From assembly GCA_905479565.1 (NCBI GenBank), contig CAJQMY010000053.1, positions 1 through 51,534 on the forward strand: a DNA stretch of 51,534 nucleotides, read 5' to 3'. Numbering within the stretch: the stretch's first letter is position 1; each line of letters begins with the position of its first letter. A model generated the notes under the pieces. That model saw nothing but the letters and a program-made list of their open reading frames with translations, ran no database searches and was not told the origin of the DNA. Source of the DNA: an uncultured Candidatus Nitrosopumilus sp. (GTDB lineage Archaea > Thermoproteota > Nitrososphaeria > Nitrososphaerales > Nitrosopumilaceae). The translations under genes were made by a program, and so were the position numbers. Positions 8,727 through 17,811 of this stretch are shown in pieces.

Positions 8727-9563
8727 TTATTTGTAGTAATTTGAACAAATTATTGGTGTAAAATTACAGTTTCTCCCTTTATCTGAATTATTATTGTGAA
8801 TATCAGCATAGATAAATTTAGTTCAGGCAAGTCATTGCCTGGAAATATGATATATCCCATATAGAGAGATTTGGAAAATCATAAGTTATTATTCTCGTAT
8901 AGTTTTTAGGTCATGAATAGTATTCATTGGAACTTACACCAAATACAAAAAGATAAAATCAACAGTTATCTGAACAGTTTAACATGGTAATTAGAATTCT
9001 AAATTCATAATTTGGGTGTGAAATATCTGCATAACGATCATTTTCATTAAATATAGTGCTAGTAGCAATAAAATTCCCAAGATTAAAAAATTTCGTGACA
9101 ATTTTTGAATTTTCAATTAAAGTTACTTGAAAAATATTTCCTTAATTAGTTTCTAACAAAATAGGAAAATAAAGAGTGTTATTTTCAAAAATTCATTATT
9201 ATTTTAATCAAAACAAATCATAGTTTCATCCGTATTGTTAAATCACCAATTGAATCAACAAATACATTAGATGTAGTCTCCATAGTGATCTAGTTTAACA
9301 CACAATATTTTTTTCCATTATCAAATGAAAAAATGTTATGACTTGGTTATTTCCATTCTAAATAATTCATCCATGTTGATGTAAACAATGTAACTTCAGT
9401 TTTTAATTCAAATATATTTAGCAATGACTATTTCAATAATACTTGATCATGTTTGTTTAAGTGATGATACAGACAGAAATGGAAGATCAACTGATATGTT
9501 TACAAGATAATTGTTAAATGCAAACCAAGGAGTCACCGTCGGTAGTGTAGATAGTCCCTCTGT
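8727..9563 (-). pseudogene. Decayed gene for a probable secreted/surface protein
   Basis: The 988-base gap between the glycosyltransferase and endonuclease III has no intact gene, but minus-strand frames hold long protein-like runs broken by stops and frameshifts. Examples are TEGLSTLPTVTPWFAF with NNYLVNISVDLPFLSV from 9563, then FELKTEVTLFTSTWMNYLEW. After an in-frame stop come PSHNIFSFDNGKKYCVLN and, past another stop in the same frame, ITMETTSNVFVDSIGDL. A further frame gives VTLIENSKIVTKFF and FNENDRYADISHPNYEF, ending TGA at 8959. A last piece, GRNCNFTPIICSNYYK, ends TAA at 8727. The composition suggests an extracellular beta-rich protein; its family is not recognised. Confidence 0.5.
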
Positions 9564-9633
9564 TAAATGGAAATTATTGTAGGATAAGATTAATTTTTTT
9601 AACGTAATCTTGTTTCTTTGTTTTTACATTTCT

Positions 9634-10284
9634 CTAAGATTTTAGCAGCTTGTAATATTTACAATTTCTTTTAATTTTACATACATCACACATTGGAGAA
9701 ATTGGTTTACAGATGTTTTGGCCATACATCACAAACGTATCATTAATATCAATCCAAAATTTCTTTGGGATTTTTTTCATTAATTCTTGTTCTGTATCTT
9801 CAGGGTTTTTTGTTTCAACTAACCCCAATCTATTTGATATTCTATGAACATGAATATCTACAGGAATGGCAGGTTTTTCAAAAGCATATACCAATACGCA
9901 ATTTGCAGTTTTTCTCCCAACACCGGGTAATTTTATCAATGTTTCCAAGTCATCAGGCACAATTCCCTTATATTTTGAGTCAATAATTTTGGCTACCTCT
10001 ATGATTCTTTTTGATTTCACGTGATAGAATCCAATTGATTTGATGATTTTTTCAATATCTTTTACTTTAGCATTGGCCAATGATTTTGCATTTTTGTATT
10101 TTGAAAATAATACTTTGCAAACTTTGGTTGTGCTCTCATCTTTAGTTCTAGCAGAAAGAATAGTTCCTATCAGTATACTAAATGGACCCCCTGTTTCAAC
10201 CTCATGAAGTTCACGTAAAGCAGTCATCCTAGGCGGTTTTACAGAATTCATAGTATCTGTCATTCCTTTGAGAATTTTCTCCAT
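9634..10284 (-). CDS. nth: Endonuclease III (base-excision DNA glycosylase/AP lyase)
   Basis: 216-residue HhH-GPD glycosylase that removes oxidised pyrimidines and nicks at abasic sites. The helix-hairpin-helix LPGVGRKTANCVL contains the catalytic Lys, and the following PVDIHVHRI has the catalytic Asp. The C-terminus carries the 4Fe-4S loop C-x6-C-x2-C-x5-C (CKPISPMCDVCKIKRNC). All hallmarks and the length fit an active Nth. It is divergent from the aconitase X genes with a 54-base shared promoter gap. ATG start. Confidence 0.95.
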   Translation of the reverse strand: MEKILKGMTDTMNSVKPPRMTALRELHEVETGGPFSILIGTILSARTKDESTTKVCKVLFSKYKNAKSLANAKVKDIEKIIKSIGFYHVKSKRIIEVAKIIDSKYKGIVPDDLETLIKLPGVGRKTANCVLVYAFEKPAIPVDIHVHRISNRLGLVETKNPEDTEQELMKKIPKKFWIDINDTFVMYGQNICKPISPMCDVCKIKRNCKYYKLLKS

Positions 10285-10338
10285 GATTAATTAGAACAGA
10301 CGTACAAGTATTATATCTGTAGTAGATTACTCACTTCG

Positions 10339-11493
10339 TTGCAATTAACTAGAGATGAAGAATCTGCATTAAAAGGTGAACAAGGGGAAATTATGCAAAT
10401 GGCGTATAGAATTTTAGTTGCAACAGGTGAAGCAACAGATGCTGACAAATTAATCTCAATAGAGTGGGCTCATCTATCAGGAGTTAATTATAATACAATT
10501 GGTGATGCGGGTGAAGAATTTCTATCAAGCATTAGTAAAGATGCAAGAGTTAAAGTAAAGACAACTTTGAATCCAATGGGATTTGACATTGATAATGTTT
10601 CAAATTATAATTTAGATAAAAATTTTGTTTTAAAACAACTTTCAATTAAAAATTCTTATGAAGCAATTGGTGTAACTCCATCATTCTCATGCATACCTTA
10701 TGAAATATTTAACATACCAAAAAAAAATACTCAGGTTGCATTTGCAGAAAGCAATGCCGCAATCCATGCAAATTCATATGACAATCTAAAAACAAACAAA
10801 GAAAGTGCATTTAGTGCACTTGCGAGTGCGATTACGGGTAAAAGCCCATATTCATCATTGCGTAAAGATGATTCTCCTAACCTATCAATTAGAATGAAAA
10901 TTAATGATCCAACGGAATTAACGTATGGAATGTTAGGATTTTTTGCAGGAAAAATGGGTGATACGTCTGTTAACATATCAGGATTGGAAGAAATGGACAA
11001 ACGCCAATGCAAAGCAATGTGCGGAGGCATGGGAACATCTGGAACTTGTGCCAAATTCCTATTTGATAAAGACGAGCCTGGAATAGAAAAGATAGATTTT
11101 GACGAAAAAGAAGTTCAAAATGTATATGATGAGCTAAATACGGCAGAGAAAGGCGACATTATTACTTTAGGAAGTCCCCAATTAGGCTTAGATGAAATTT
11201 CAGATCTTGCAAACAAGCTCAAAGGACGTTCCTTTAAAAAAAGGTGTATGGTATTTACTCCAAGAACTGTAAAGGAACAAGCAAGAAAAATTGGATATAC
11301 AAATGAATTAGAACGTGCAGGATGTGAGATACTATCAGATTGTTGTACGTGTTTAACACCACTGATCAACAAAGACAGTGTTGATGTAGTCACTACAAAT
11401 AGTATCAAGGGTGCATTTTATTTAAAAAATTCTAATGGTGTAGATATTAATTTGAAATCATTATCAAGAATAATCGAAGAGGAAACAGGATGA
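10339..11493 (+). CDS. Aconitase X large subunit (probable phosphomevalonate dehydratase)
   Basis: 384-residue catalytic subunit of the aconitase X family (formerly DUF521). In archaea the AcnX pair dehydrates mevalonate 5-phosphate in the modified archaeal mevalonate pathway that supplies membrane isoprenoids. Visible family features are the N-terminal LTRDEESALKGEQGE, SAHL-like EWAHLSG, and cysteine-bearing CGGMGTSGTCAKF and CCTCLTPL, expected to bind the Fe-S cluster. It starts at TTG. Its TGA overlaps the small-subunit ATG as ATGA, so the two chains are translationally coupled. Enzyme family is secure; the precise substrate is taken from archaeal precedent. Confidence 0.88.
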   Translation: MQLTRDEESALKGEQGEIMQMAYRILVATGEATDADKLISIEWAHLSGVNYNTIGDAGEEFLSSISKDARVKVKTTLNPMGFDIDNVSNYNLDKNFVLKQLSIKNSYEAIGVTPSFSCIPYEIFNIPKKNTQVAFAESNAAIHANSYDNLKTNKESAFSALASAITGKSPYSSLRKDDSPNLSIRMKINDPTELTYGMLGFFAGKMGDTSVNISGLEEMDKRQCKAMCGGMGTSGTCAKFLFDKDEPGIEKIDFDEKEVQNVYDELNTAEKGDIITLGSPQLGLDEISDLANKLKGRSFKKRCMVFTPRTVKEQARKIGYTNELERAGCEILSDCCTCLTPLINKDSVDVVTTNSIKGAFYLKNSNGVDINLKSLSRIIEEETG

Positions 11494-11882
11494 TGAAAAT
11501 TCTTGTTCATGGAAAAATAAACGGAATTGTACAAAAATCAAATGATCCAATTAATTTTTTAGGTACTGTAGATAAAAAAACAGGAATAATAAGCGACAAG
11601 AATCATGACTTGTTTAAAAAATCAATTGCAAATACCATCCTAGTTTTTCCGTCAGGTATAGGAAGTAGTGTTGGAGCATATACAATTTATTCAATAAAAT
11701 CAAATGATTCTGCACCACTTGCAATGGTTTGTAAAAAAGCTGATCTTACTGTTGCAACAGGTTGTGCTTTAGCAAATATTCCTGTTTTAATTATATCAGA
11801 GAATGAGTTTGATTCTCTAAAAAATGGAATGAAAGTTAAAATCAATACTGAATCAAATATTCCACTATCAATTTATGAGTAA
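11490..11882 (+). CDS. Aconitase X small (swivel) subunit
   Basis: 130-residue DUF126-type swivel domain that pairs with the preceding large subunit to form the active enzyme. The glycine-rich FPSGIGSSVGAY matches the family signature (P.g.GSS.g.y), with SNDSAPLAMVCKKAD following. The start codon is inside the stop of the large subunit (ATGA); a second ATG three bases on would drop one residue. Its separate-subunit arrangement is the usual one in archaea, unlike the fused bacterial form. Confidence 0.88.
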   Translation: MMKILVHGKINGIVQKSNDPINFLGTVDKKTGIISDKNHDLFKKSIANTILVFPSGIGSSVGAYTIYSIKSNDSAPLAMVCKKADLTVATGCALANIPVLIISENEFDSLKNGMKVKINTESNIPLSIYE

Positions 11883-11898
11883 TTTACTAGAAATATTT

Positions 11899-12579
11899 TC
11901 AAGAACGCTTCTTAGTTAGAAACAATATTCCAACAATTGCTCCCACACCTGCTGCCATAGCAAATGGATATAATGCGAACACATTCTTGGCCGGATCACC
12001 TGACAAAAATTCTATTATCATGCTACCAGAACTTACTGCAGGTGGATCCGTAGAGCCTGCCATTCCATGAACAGAATATGAGTGAACTGCAAATTGACCA
12101 ATATCCAGATTTGTAACTACAATTCTTGCGCCATTATTCACAGTTAGTCCTGCTCTGTCAGTATAAGATACGATAGATTTTGCTTGTGGATACCATCCTC
12201 TGTCTAAATCGCTATGAACGACAATATATCCTTCTTTTGGAGTTTGAACAGCTACCCAAAATTTATTGTCAGGTTCTGGTCCCATCCCAACTTCAATAAA
12301 TTCATCACGTGTCTCTTGATCATATAATCTAAGAACTGCATTTCCATCTGGATTTGCATAAAGTAGATTGTTATCGATAGTTACTTGCCAACTAACAGCA
12401 TGAACGTCATCTAAAACTCTTATTGGTGATTCTCGTAATACTGTGTTAAATTCACCTGAAGGGATTTCTAACGTGTCAATGATTAGTGACGGATTTTTTT
12501 GCTCTTGAGCAAACGCTGGCGATACAAAAAATACTAAGAATAAAACTATAACAAAGAAATATTTCACAAGATAGGACAA
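11899..12579 (-). CDS. Secreted protein with C-terminal membrane anchor
   Basis: 226 residues, family not recognised. There is a signal peptide (KYFFVIVLFLVFFVSPAFA, cleavage after AFA) and a beta-rich ectodomain of about 170 residues. One hydrophobic helix near 200-221 precedes the basic end LTKKRS. That topology puts the ectodomain outside the cell, tethered by the C-terminus. Ectodomain phrases such as LEIPSGEF and HSDLDRGWYPQA show no cysteines or known metal motif. It starts at TTG; a GTG at 12567 gives an equally good signal peptide. Downstream of sat on the same strand, 18 bases apart. Confidence 0.8.
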   Translation of the reverse strand: MSYLVKYFFVIVLFLVFFVSPAFAQEQKNPSLIIDTLEIPSGEFNTVLRESPIRVLDDVHAVSWQVTIDNNLLYANPDGNAVLRLYDQETRDEFIEVGMGPEPDNKFWVAVQTPKEGYIVVHSDLDRGWYPQAKSIVSYTDRAGLTVNNGARIVVTNLDIGQFAVHSYSVHGMAGSTDPPAVSSGSMIIEFLSGDPAKNVFALYPFAMAAGVGAIVGILFLTKKRS

Positions 12580-12597
12580 ATTTGATTAAATAAAAAT

Positions 12598-13740
12598 CTA
12601 ATCAACAAATGGTTTTGGATGATCCAAAATTACTTTTGCAACTTCTGATCTTAGAATAAATTCTGATGGCGCCTGACCATTTTGAATCATTTCTCTTAAT
12701 GCTGTTCCACTAATTTGCTCTTTAACATCATTATCATGTGGACATGCCTTTGGAGTAGTGTATGTAAGACATTTTCTACAATAGAAGAATGGGGGGAAGA
12801 ATACTGGAGAGATTTCTAACTCCGGATAATCATCAAAGATTTTTTGTGCTGCCATTGGATCATAAAATTTTCCAACACCTGCATGATCACGTCCAATTAT
12901 GATATGGGTACAGCCATAGTTTTGTCTCATAATTGCATGATGTATTGCTTCTTTTGGACCTGCATACTTCATTTGAGTATGTAATGTTCCTAGTTGGCAC
13001 CTATTTTCAGGATAGTATAATTTTATCATGGTTTCATAGCATTTTACAATGACTTCGTCTACAAAATCGCCAGATTTTTTCTTTCCAATTACTGGATTTA
13101 CAAATACGCCGTCACGGGTTGTAATTGATGTTTTTTGTAACATTTCATGTGCTACATGAGGCGGGTTTCTGGTTTGAAATGCACAAATGATTTTCCATCC
13201 TGCTTTTGTAAACGCTTCGCGTGTTTGAATTGGGGTTAATCTGTTTTTTCTAATTTCCGTAGCATTTGGTCTTTGGATATAATCAATTTTTCCGCTAACC
13301 AAGAGATCTTTCATTGACATTGTATATGCAACTCCTGGATGTGTTAAATCATTAGTTCCATAGATTCCTTGAGCTACTTTTTCTTTGTCAAAAGAATATG
13401 TCTCATCTACGTGTAACACTGCAACTCCAATGCCATCTGGATTTTTTAATAGAACATCTTTTGCCTCTTTCATTTTGGTTGCAGTTTCTTCGTCAACATC
13501 AAGTACAATTGGAATAGTCCAAGCTAAATCATTGGACAACCTTCCACGAGAAACGACACTTTCAAAGTCTTCTTTACCTAGAAATCCTTCCAAAGGACTA
13601 AAAATTCCATCTGCAATATTTTCAACATCATTTGCGACGTCTTCACTAATTGTAATTGAGAATAATCCTGAAGGATCAATTTTTGTAATTCTGTTTACCA
13701 ATACTCCACCATGTGGTTTGATTGAATTGTTTTCTGACAT
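12598..13740 (-). CDS. sat: Sulfate adenylyltransferase (ATP sulfurylase)
   Basis: 380-residue homo-oligomeric ATP sulfurylase that makes APS from sulfate and ATP, the entry step of sulfate assimilation. Seen are the PUA-like N-terminal domain (SPLEGFLG), the catalytic [12 protein letters not shown] loop and [13 protein letters not shown] zinc-type [15 protein letters not shown] follows, as in archaeal/bacterial Sat, and then the SGTALREM end. All catalytic motifs are kept. It lies 13 bases downstream of cysH in the same orientation, so one transcript probably gives both enzymes. ATG start. Confidence 0.95.
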   Translation of the reverse strand: MSENNSIKPHGGVLVNRITKIDPSGLFSITISEDVANDVENIADGIFSPLEGFLGKEDFESVVSRGRLSNDLAWTIPIVLDVDEETATKMKEAKDVLLKNPDGIGVAVLHVDETYSFDKEKVAQGIYGTNDLTHPGVAYTMSMKDLLVSGKIDYIQRPNATEIRKNRLTPIQTREAFTKAGWKIICAFQTRNPPHVAHEMLQKTSITTRDGVFVNPVIGKKKSGDFVDEVIVKCYETMIKLYYPENRCQLGTLHTQMKYAGPKEAIHHAIMRQNYGCTHIIIGRDHAGVGKFYDPMAAQKIFDDYPELEISPVFFPPFFYCRKCLTYTTPKACPHDNDVKEQISGTALREMIQNGQAPSEFILRSEVAKVILDHPKPFVD

Positions 13741-13753
13741 GATAAATCCACCA

Positions 13754-14467
13754 TCAGGGGTCTATATGAAGGCCACACTCTTTATTTTCTTCTTGTTCCC
13801 ACCACCATCTTCCTGCCCGAATATCTTCTCCAGGTTTAATTGCTCTAGTACATGGCTCACAGCCAATACTTGGAAATCCTTTGTCAAGTAGACTGTTGTA
13901 CGGTAAATTATTTTTTTTAATATATTCCTGAATCTGATCCCAAGTCCAATTAATTATAGGATTTATTTTTAAAATTCCCCCATGCCCATGATCTAATTGG
14001 AACATTGTCACGTTCGTTCTGTTTGTGGTTTGATCGCGTCTTAAACCAGTAATCCAACCATCTAAAGTACTCAACATTTTGTTCATTGGATGCACCTTAC
14101 GAATTTCACAGCAGAGTTTTCTATTTTCAATATTTTCATAGAATAGGTTCACTCCTTTATCGCGAACCATATATTCGACTTCCTTTGTATCTGGAAATAA
14201 CACTTCAATAGAAATATTATATTTTTTACTAACAATGTCTATAATGTCATAGGTTTCTTGTGGTAATCGTCCTGTATCAAGAGTAAAAAATCGAAATTTT
14301 GGATTAATTTTTAGCATGATATCCATAACTACTGTATCTTCAGCTCCAAAACTTGATGCCTTTGCCACTTTTGGATGAATATTTTCTGAGACCCATTCTA
14401 ATGCCTCTTGTGTAGTTTTAATTTTTGAATTTAATTCATCTATTTGTTCCTGTATGAATTTTGTCAC
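13754..14467 (-). CDS. cysH: Adenylylsulfate (APS) reductase, assimilatory, Fe-S type
   Basis: 237-residue CysH-family reductase producing sulfite. The PP-loop-like [12 protein letters not shown] and [14 protein letters not shown] lie in the N-terminal half. Two cysteine pairs, LCCEIRKV and GCEPCTRA, mark the 4Fe-4S form that normally prefers APS over PAPS. The catalytic C-terminal Cys is in KECGLHID. The Arg-rich GLRRDQT binds the phosphosulfate. It starts at GTG and is the first gene of the cysH-sat unit. APS specificity is inferred from the cysteine pattern; the genome also has an APS kinase at 31373. Confidence 0.93.
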   Translation of the reverse strand: MTKFIQEQIDELNSKIKTTQEALEWVSENIHPKVAKASSFGAEDTVVMDIMLKINPKFRFFTLDTGRLPQETYDIIDIVSKKYNISIEVLFPDTKEVEYMVRDKGVNLFYENIENRKLCCEIRKVHPMNKMLSTLDGWITGLRRDQTTNRTNVTMFQLDHGHGGILKINPIINWTWDQIQEYIKKNNLPYNSLLDKGFPSIGCEPCTRAIKPGEDIRAGRWWWEQEENKECGLHIDP

Positions 14468-14551
14468 ATTTTCACCTAGATTATTTGTTTTATATTGATT
14501 ACCTGAATTATTATCCTAGATTATAAACAAGTAGAATTTAAAATAGAAAAT

Positions 14552-15664
14552 ATGGATGAAATATCATATGTTGTAGTTTTCCCAACTGTATTTTCAAAAA
14601 ATAAAATTCCACAACTGATTTCAAATATTAAAAAAATTCTTAAGATAAAAAATCAGAAATTCAAGTCTGTTAAACGCGATGGAGACATAATTCTTGTTCA
14701 TGCGAATGATCCTGTGTTTGCATCATCTGCAATAAATTTACTTTTTGGAATTGAAAAAATAGCTATAGTAAAAAAAATTAAAAATGATTTTCAAAACATT
14801 ATTTCTGAAATCACATCTATTGGCGGTAATTTACTCTTAAAAGGAGAAAAATTTCTTGTAAAAGTAGAAGGGATTTCAAAAGGATTTGTAGTTAAGGATG
14901 TTGAAATTGCAGCAACATCAAACATAATTGAAAAAAAAGTAAAATTGGGAGCCTATCCAGGAACAGATGAAAATTATGACAAATTATTGTATACGTATCT
15001 TACAAAAAATAATGCATACATCTGCATATTTTCAGACGATGGTAAAGGTGGCATACCATATCAATCACAAAATCAAAAAACCATATGTGCAGTATATGAT
15101 GAAATTTCAGCTGTCTCTTGTTTTGAAACAATTAAGCAGGGTTACGATGTAAAGATAATAGTTTGTTATAGACAAAAATCTGAATTAATGAATCTTGCAA
15201 AAATTATTAATCAAATTATTCCACGATTAGTACAAGACAAAATTAAACTTGAATTTTTGCAACTCAAAATCAGTCCAAATGGAATTAAAAATTATTTGAT
15301 TTATGTAAATTCAATATTAGAAATATTATTACAATATTCTAACAACCGTGTGTCATTGGCATTATCTCCAGTGATTCATTCTTCAGATTTTATTGATAAT
15401 TCATTAAAGATGATATTTGGAAAAAAGAAAATTCCAATTTTACCACTTACTGGAGTTGATTCTAACTTGTTTATTGAAGCTAAAGAGATAGGCCTTGAAA
15501 GAAATATCAAGAAATTAGAAAAAATGGTCACAATCTCTACTAGTGAAATTCCTTCTTTTTCAAAAAAAGAAGTTGAATCTGCACTAAAATCAAAAAAAAA
15601 TATCAATATTCAGATAGGCCCCAACAATGTTCATGATATTTTAGATTCATTTGAAAATCATTGA
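14552..15664 (+). CDS. ThiI-like THUMP protein with degenerate PP-loop
   Basis: 370 residues with the layout of archaeal ThiI (tRNA s4U synthetase). It has an N-terminal ferredoxin-like domain, a THUMP-like region near 60-135 and a Rossmann-like part from about 165. The glycine stretch before the ATP site is recognisable (GKGGIPYQSQNQKTICAVY), but the PP-loop that should read SGGxDSPVA is YDEISAVSC near residues 182-190. ATP-pyrophosphatase activity is therefore probably lost. The THUMP region may still bind tRNA. It is divergent from cysH across 84 bases. Family link is moderate-to-good, based on order and spacing; function open. Confidence 0.65.
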   Translation: MDEISYVVVFPTVFSKNKIPQLISNIKKILKIKNQKFKSVKRDGDIILVHANDPVFASSAINLLFGIEKIAIVKKIKNDFQNIISEITSIGGNLLLKGEKFLVKVEGISKGFVVKDVEIAATSNIIEKKVKLGAYPGTDENYDKLLYTYLTKNNAYICIFSDDGKGGIPYQSQNQKTICAVYDEISAVSCFETIKQGYDVKIIVCYRQKSELMNLAKIINQIIPRLVQDKIKLEFLQLKISPNGIKNYLIYVNSILEILLQYSNNRVSLALSPVIHSSDFIDNSLKMIFGKKKIPILPLTGVDSNLFIEAKEIGLERNIKKLEKMVTISTSEIPSFSKKEVESALKSKKNINIQIGPNNVHDILDSFENH

Positions 15665-15694
15665 GAATTTAAACAGCATATTTGGTTTGATATT

Positions 15695-16930
15695 GTGCTC
15701 AAAATAGGAGAATTCATCTATCCATGGGGCAGCGGTCATTATTCTCGAATGATGAAACTAAACGACATTCTAGGAGAACACATCAAAGAAAAATTTGAAG
15801 TTCATTTTTCTAGCAAGGATCATGTTTATGAAAAATTATTAAAAAAATTCCCTGACCAAAAAGAAAAAATTCATGAAATTTTAATGCCAACTCCAATTGA
15901 TGGAAAGTTTGGTCCTAGTATTTCAAAATCATTAATGAACATATTATTGCCAATCTCGAAAAACCCGTCACTAGTTAGACAAATTATAAATTATTTGAAA
16001 GAAGAAAGAAAACTCTACAATAAAGAAAAATTTGATCTTGTAATTAACGACGGTGATATGGGTTCAAATATCCTAGCAAAAAATAGAAACATACCTAGTT
16101 TGTTCGTAACAAATCAGTTTAGACCAAAACTATACAATACAAGATCATATCTTTATCCATCATTAATTTTTATTGCAAAACAAATTGCCAAAGCATCAAA
16201 AATTCTTGTGGCAGATTCACCACCTCCATATACAATGTGTGAATATAATCTAAATTTTATCAAAGAAGTAAAAGAAAAAATTGTCTATGTAGGACATTTC
16301 ACAAATAGTAAACAAATCAAAAAAGAAAATACTTCAGATCTTGAGGAACTGGTACAAAACAATGAGTTTGGTTATTGGATGAGAACAGGAAACAAATCAA
16401 CTAATGATGGAACCGGTCAAAGGTATGAAGAAGTATTTCATCAAGATGAAATGAAAAATGAAAAAAGAATAATCTCACATGCAAGAAATGACTCCAACAT
16501 AGATACAGTATTAGGAAAAGATAAAAAAAAATATTCTGTAAAAGAAGCTTTAGATAAAAAAATTGATTGGATACAGATTGATATTGGTTTTCTTTCCGAA
16601 CAAGAAAAAGACACAATTCTAAATTTGTGTAAATATGTCGTTGTAAATGGTTCTCATACTACAATGGGTGAAATTATGGGAGGAAAGTCAAAACCAATAG
16701 TCGGAATTCCAGTTTATGACGAACATACAAACAACATCAGATGGGCCGTAGAAAAAAACCTAGGCGTGTTAGCGATTAAAACAAACCAAGTGACCAAAGG
16801 CATATCCAAAATAAAAGAAAATTATGAAGAATTTCAAGATAATTTAAAGGAGTTTTCAAAGAATTTTGTTCCTAATGGAGCAGAAAATTCGGCAAAAATT
16901 GCTGCCCAAACATTAGAAGAAAAGAGATAA
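15695..16930 (+). CDS. Glycosyltransferase, MurG/GT28-like GT-B fold
   Basis: 411 residues that read as a GT-B glycosyltransferase. The N-terminus has the glycine/His acceptor loop YPWGSGHYSRM, and DLVINDGDMGSNILA and FVTNQFRP follow in the acceptor domain. The donor domain has VVNGSHTTMGEIMGG, the typical GT28-like GG.ST..E loop, and a PVYDEHTNNI region. Such enzymes transfer a nucleotide sugar to a lipid or protein glycan. No membrane helix is seen, so action at the cytoplasmic face is expected. It starts at GTG, 30 bases after the ThiI-like gene. Exact substrate unknown. Confidence 0.75.
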   Translation: MLKIGEFIYPWGSGHYSRMMKLNDILGEHIKEKFEVHFSSKDHVYEKLLKKFPDQKEKIHEILMPTPIDGKFGPSISKSLMNILLPISKNPSLVRQIINYLKEERKLYNKEKFDLVINDGDMGSNILAKNRNIPSLFVTNQFRPKLYNTRSYLYPSLIFIAKQIAKASKILVADSPPPYTMCEYNLNFIKEVKEKIVYVGHFTNSKQIKKENTSDLEELVQNNEFGYWMRTGNKSTNDGTGQRYEEVFHQDEMKNEKRIISHARNDSNIDTVLGKDKKKYSVKEALDKKIDWIQIDIGFLSEQEKDTILNLCKYVVVNGSHTTMGEIMGGKSKPIVGIPVYDEHTNNIRWAVEKNLGVLAIKTNQVTKGISKIKENYEEFQDNLKEFSKNFVPNGAENSAKIAAQTLEEKR

Positions 16931-16953
16931 TAGATTATTTTGATGATTTTGCT

Positions 16954-17023
16954 CATCTGGCACGCGGGATTTCGATGGGCGAACGGACCGCAAGGGATGA
17001 TGAAAAAATCCGCGTGTCAGATG
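16954..17023. ncRNA. Candidate structured RNA: long G+C-rich hairpin
   Basis: Between two genes lies a stretch clearly richer in G+C than its surroundings. Bases 16954-16967 (CATCTGGCACGCGG) pair with 17010-17023 (CCGCGTGTCAGATG), with one G-T pair. ATTT at 16969-16972 pairs with AAAT at 17006-17009 after a bulged G, giving about 18 base pairs closed by a 33-base loop. The loop contains ATGATGA at 16997-17003, identical to the box C consensus RUGAUGA, but no box D is evident. It does not resemble a tRNA. The strand is not settled. It could alternatively be a processed 3' end of the glycosyltransferase transcript. Confidence 0.45.
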
Positions 17024-17051
17024 TATCGATCAACAGAGATTGTGGGAACGC

Positions 17052-17059
17052 TTTTATGG
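17052..17059 (+). promoter_or_regulatory. TATA-like box for the zinc-ribbon gene at 17082
   Basis: TTTTATGG lies about 26 bases before the GTG at 17082, the spacing expected between a TATA box and the transcription start in archaea. That supports a leaderless message and the GTG start. Inferred from spacing only. Confidence 0.35.
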
Positions 17060-17081
17060 AAAAAATTAAGCCAAATCAGCA

Positions 17082-17396
17082 GTGCCTAATTGTCCTGAAT
17101 GTACATCACGAGAGAGAAAGAAAATAGAAACAAAGTATATAGAAGATTTCCCGGAAGAGGAAGACAGAAGCAGGGACGCATTATTCAAATTATTTGATGA
17201 AATTGACATCCCAATGAAAATGGATGAGAAAAACAAAAGACATTTTGTTTGTAAGCGATGTGGATTATACGCAACAAGAGAACAAGTTTCAGATATTAAA
17301 TTCAAGTTAAACCAAAGAGAAAGAACACGTGATGACAAACATGATGACTATCTAGAGTGGTGGTCAAAGAGTAAAAAAGAAAAAGCAGAAAATTAG
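17082..17396 (+). CDS. Small zinc-ribbon protein
   Basis: 104 residues from a GTG start. CPEC at residues 4-7 and CKRC near 57-60 make a C-x2-C...C-x2-C zinc ribbon, separated by an acidic helix (EDFPEEEDRSRD). The C-terminal third is highly charged with EYLEWW-like aromatic content (DYLEWWSKSKK). This resembles conserved archaeal small zinc proteins that may bind nucleic acid, but no family is named. Eleven bases before the next gene on the same strand, so the pair is probably co-expressed. Confidence 0.75.
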   Translation: MPNCPECTSRERKKIETKYIEDFPEEEDRSRDALFKLFDEIDIPMKMDEKNKRHFVCKRCGLYATREQVSDIKFKLNQRERTRDDKHDDYLEWWSKSKKEKAEN

Positions 17397-17407
17397 AGGG
17401 GTTTACC

Positions 17408-17809
17408 ATGGTAAAAAAGAAAGAAGATGAAATTCCGGAATGGGTTACTGATGAAATTCAAAATGCAAAATTTAAGAAACCTGAAGAGATAAAGTCAACA
17501 GGATACATTCTAGAATTTTATTATGAGGACAATAAAGTAGACATTCAATTGTATAATGCAGTAGAAGATGGACGACATATTGTAACTATGGATGTTGTAA
17601 AAGATATCAAAATGGATGACTTGCTAAAAGGTGAAGTTTATGAATTTGTTTTTGATCAACATAAAGCGCCATTAAGCAAAAAAGTGTCAGAATTCCTAGA
17701 AAAAGAAAAAGAAATAGAAATGAAAGCAATTTACCAATTCGATTTAAAATCTCTAGAACTCTTAGAAGTAGGCTCAAGTGAATCTGCAGAAGAAGATTTA
17801 GAAGAATAA
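17408..17809 (+). CDS. Conserved acidic small protein, unknown function
   Basis: 133 residues with a Lys/Glu-rich N-terminus, a beta-rich centre (YILEFYYEDNKVDIQLYN, then DGRHIVTMDVV) and an acidic Ser/Glu tail. No cysteine, membrane helix or known motif is seen. Codon use is like its neighbours. It follows the zinc-ribbon gene closely and converges on the SDR gene with only two bases between stops. Reality is supported by length, ATG start and operon spacing. Confidence 0.7.
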   Translation: MVKKKEDEIPEWVTDEIQNAKFKKPEEIKSTGYILEFYYEDNKVDIQLYNAVEDGRHIVTMDVVKDIKMDDLLKGEVYEFVFDQHKAPLSKKVSEFLEKEKEIEMKAIYQFDLKSLELLEVGSSESAEEDLEE

Positions 17810-17811
17810 AG

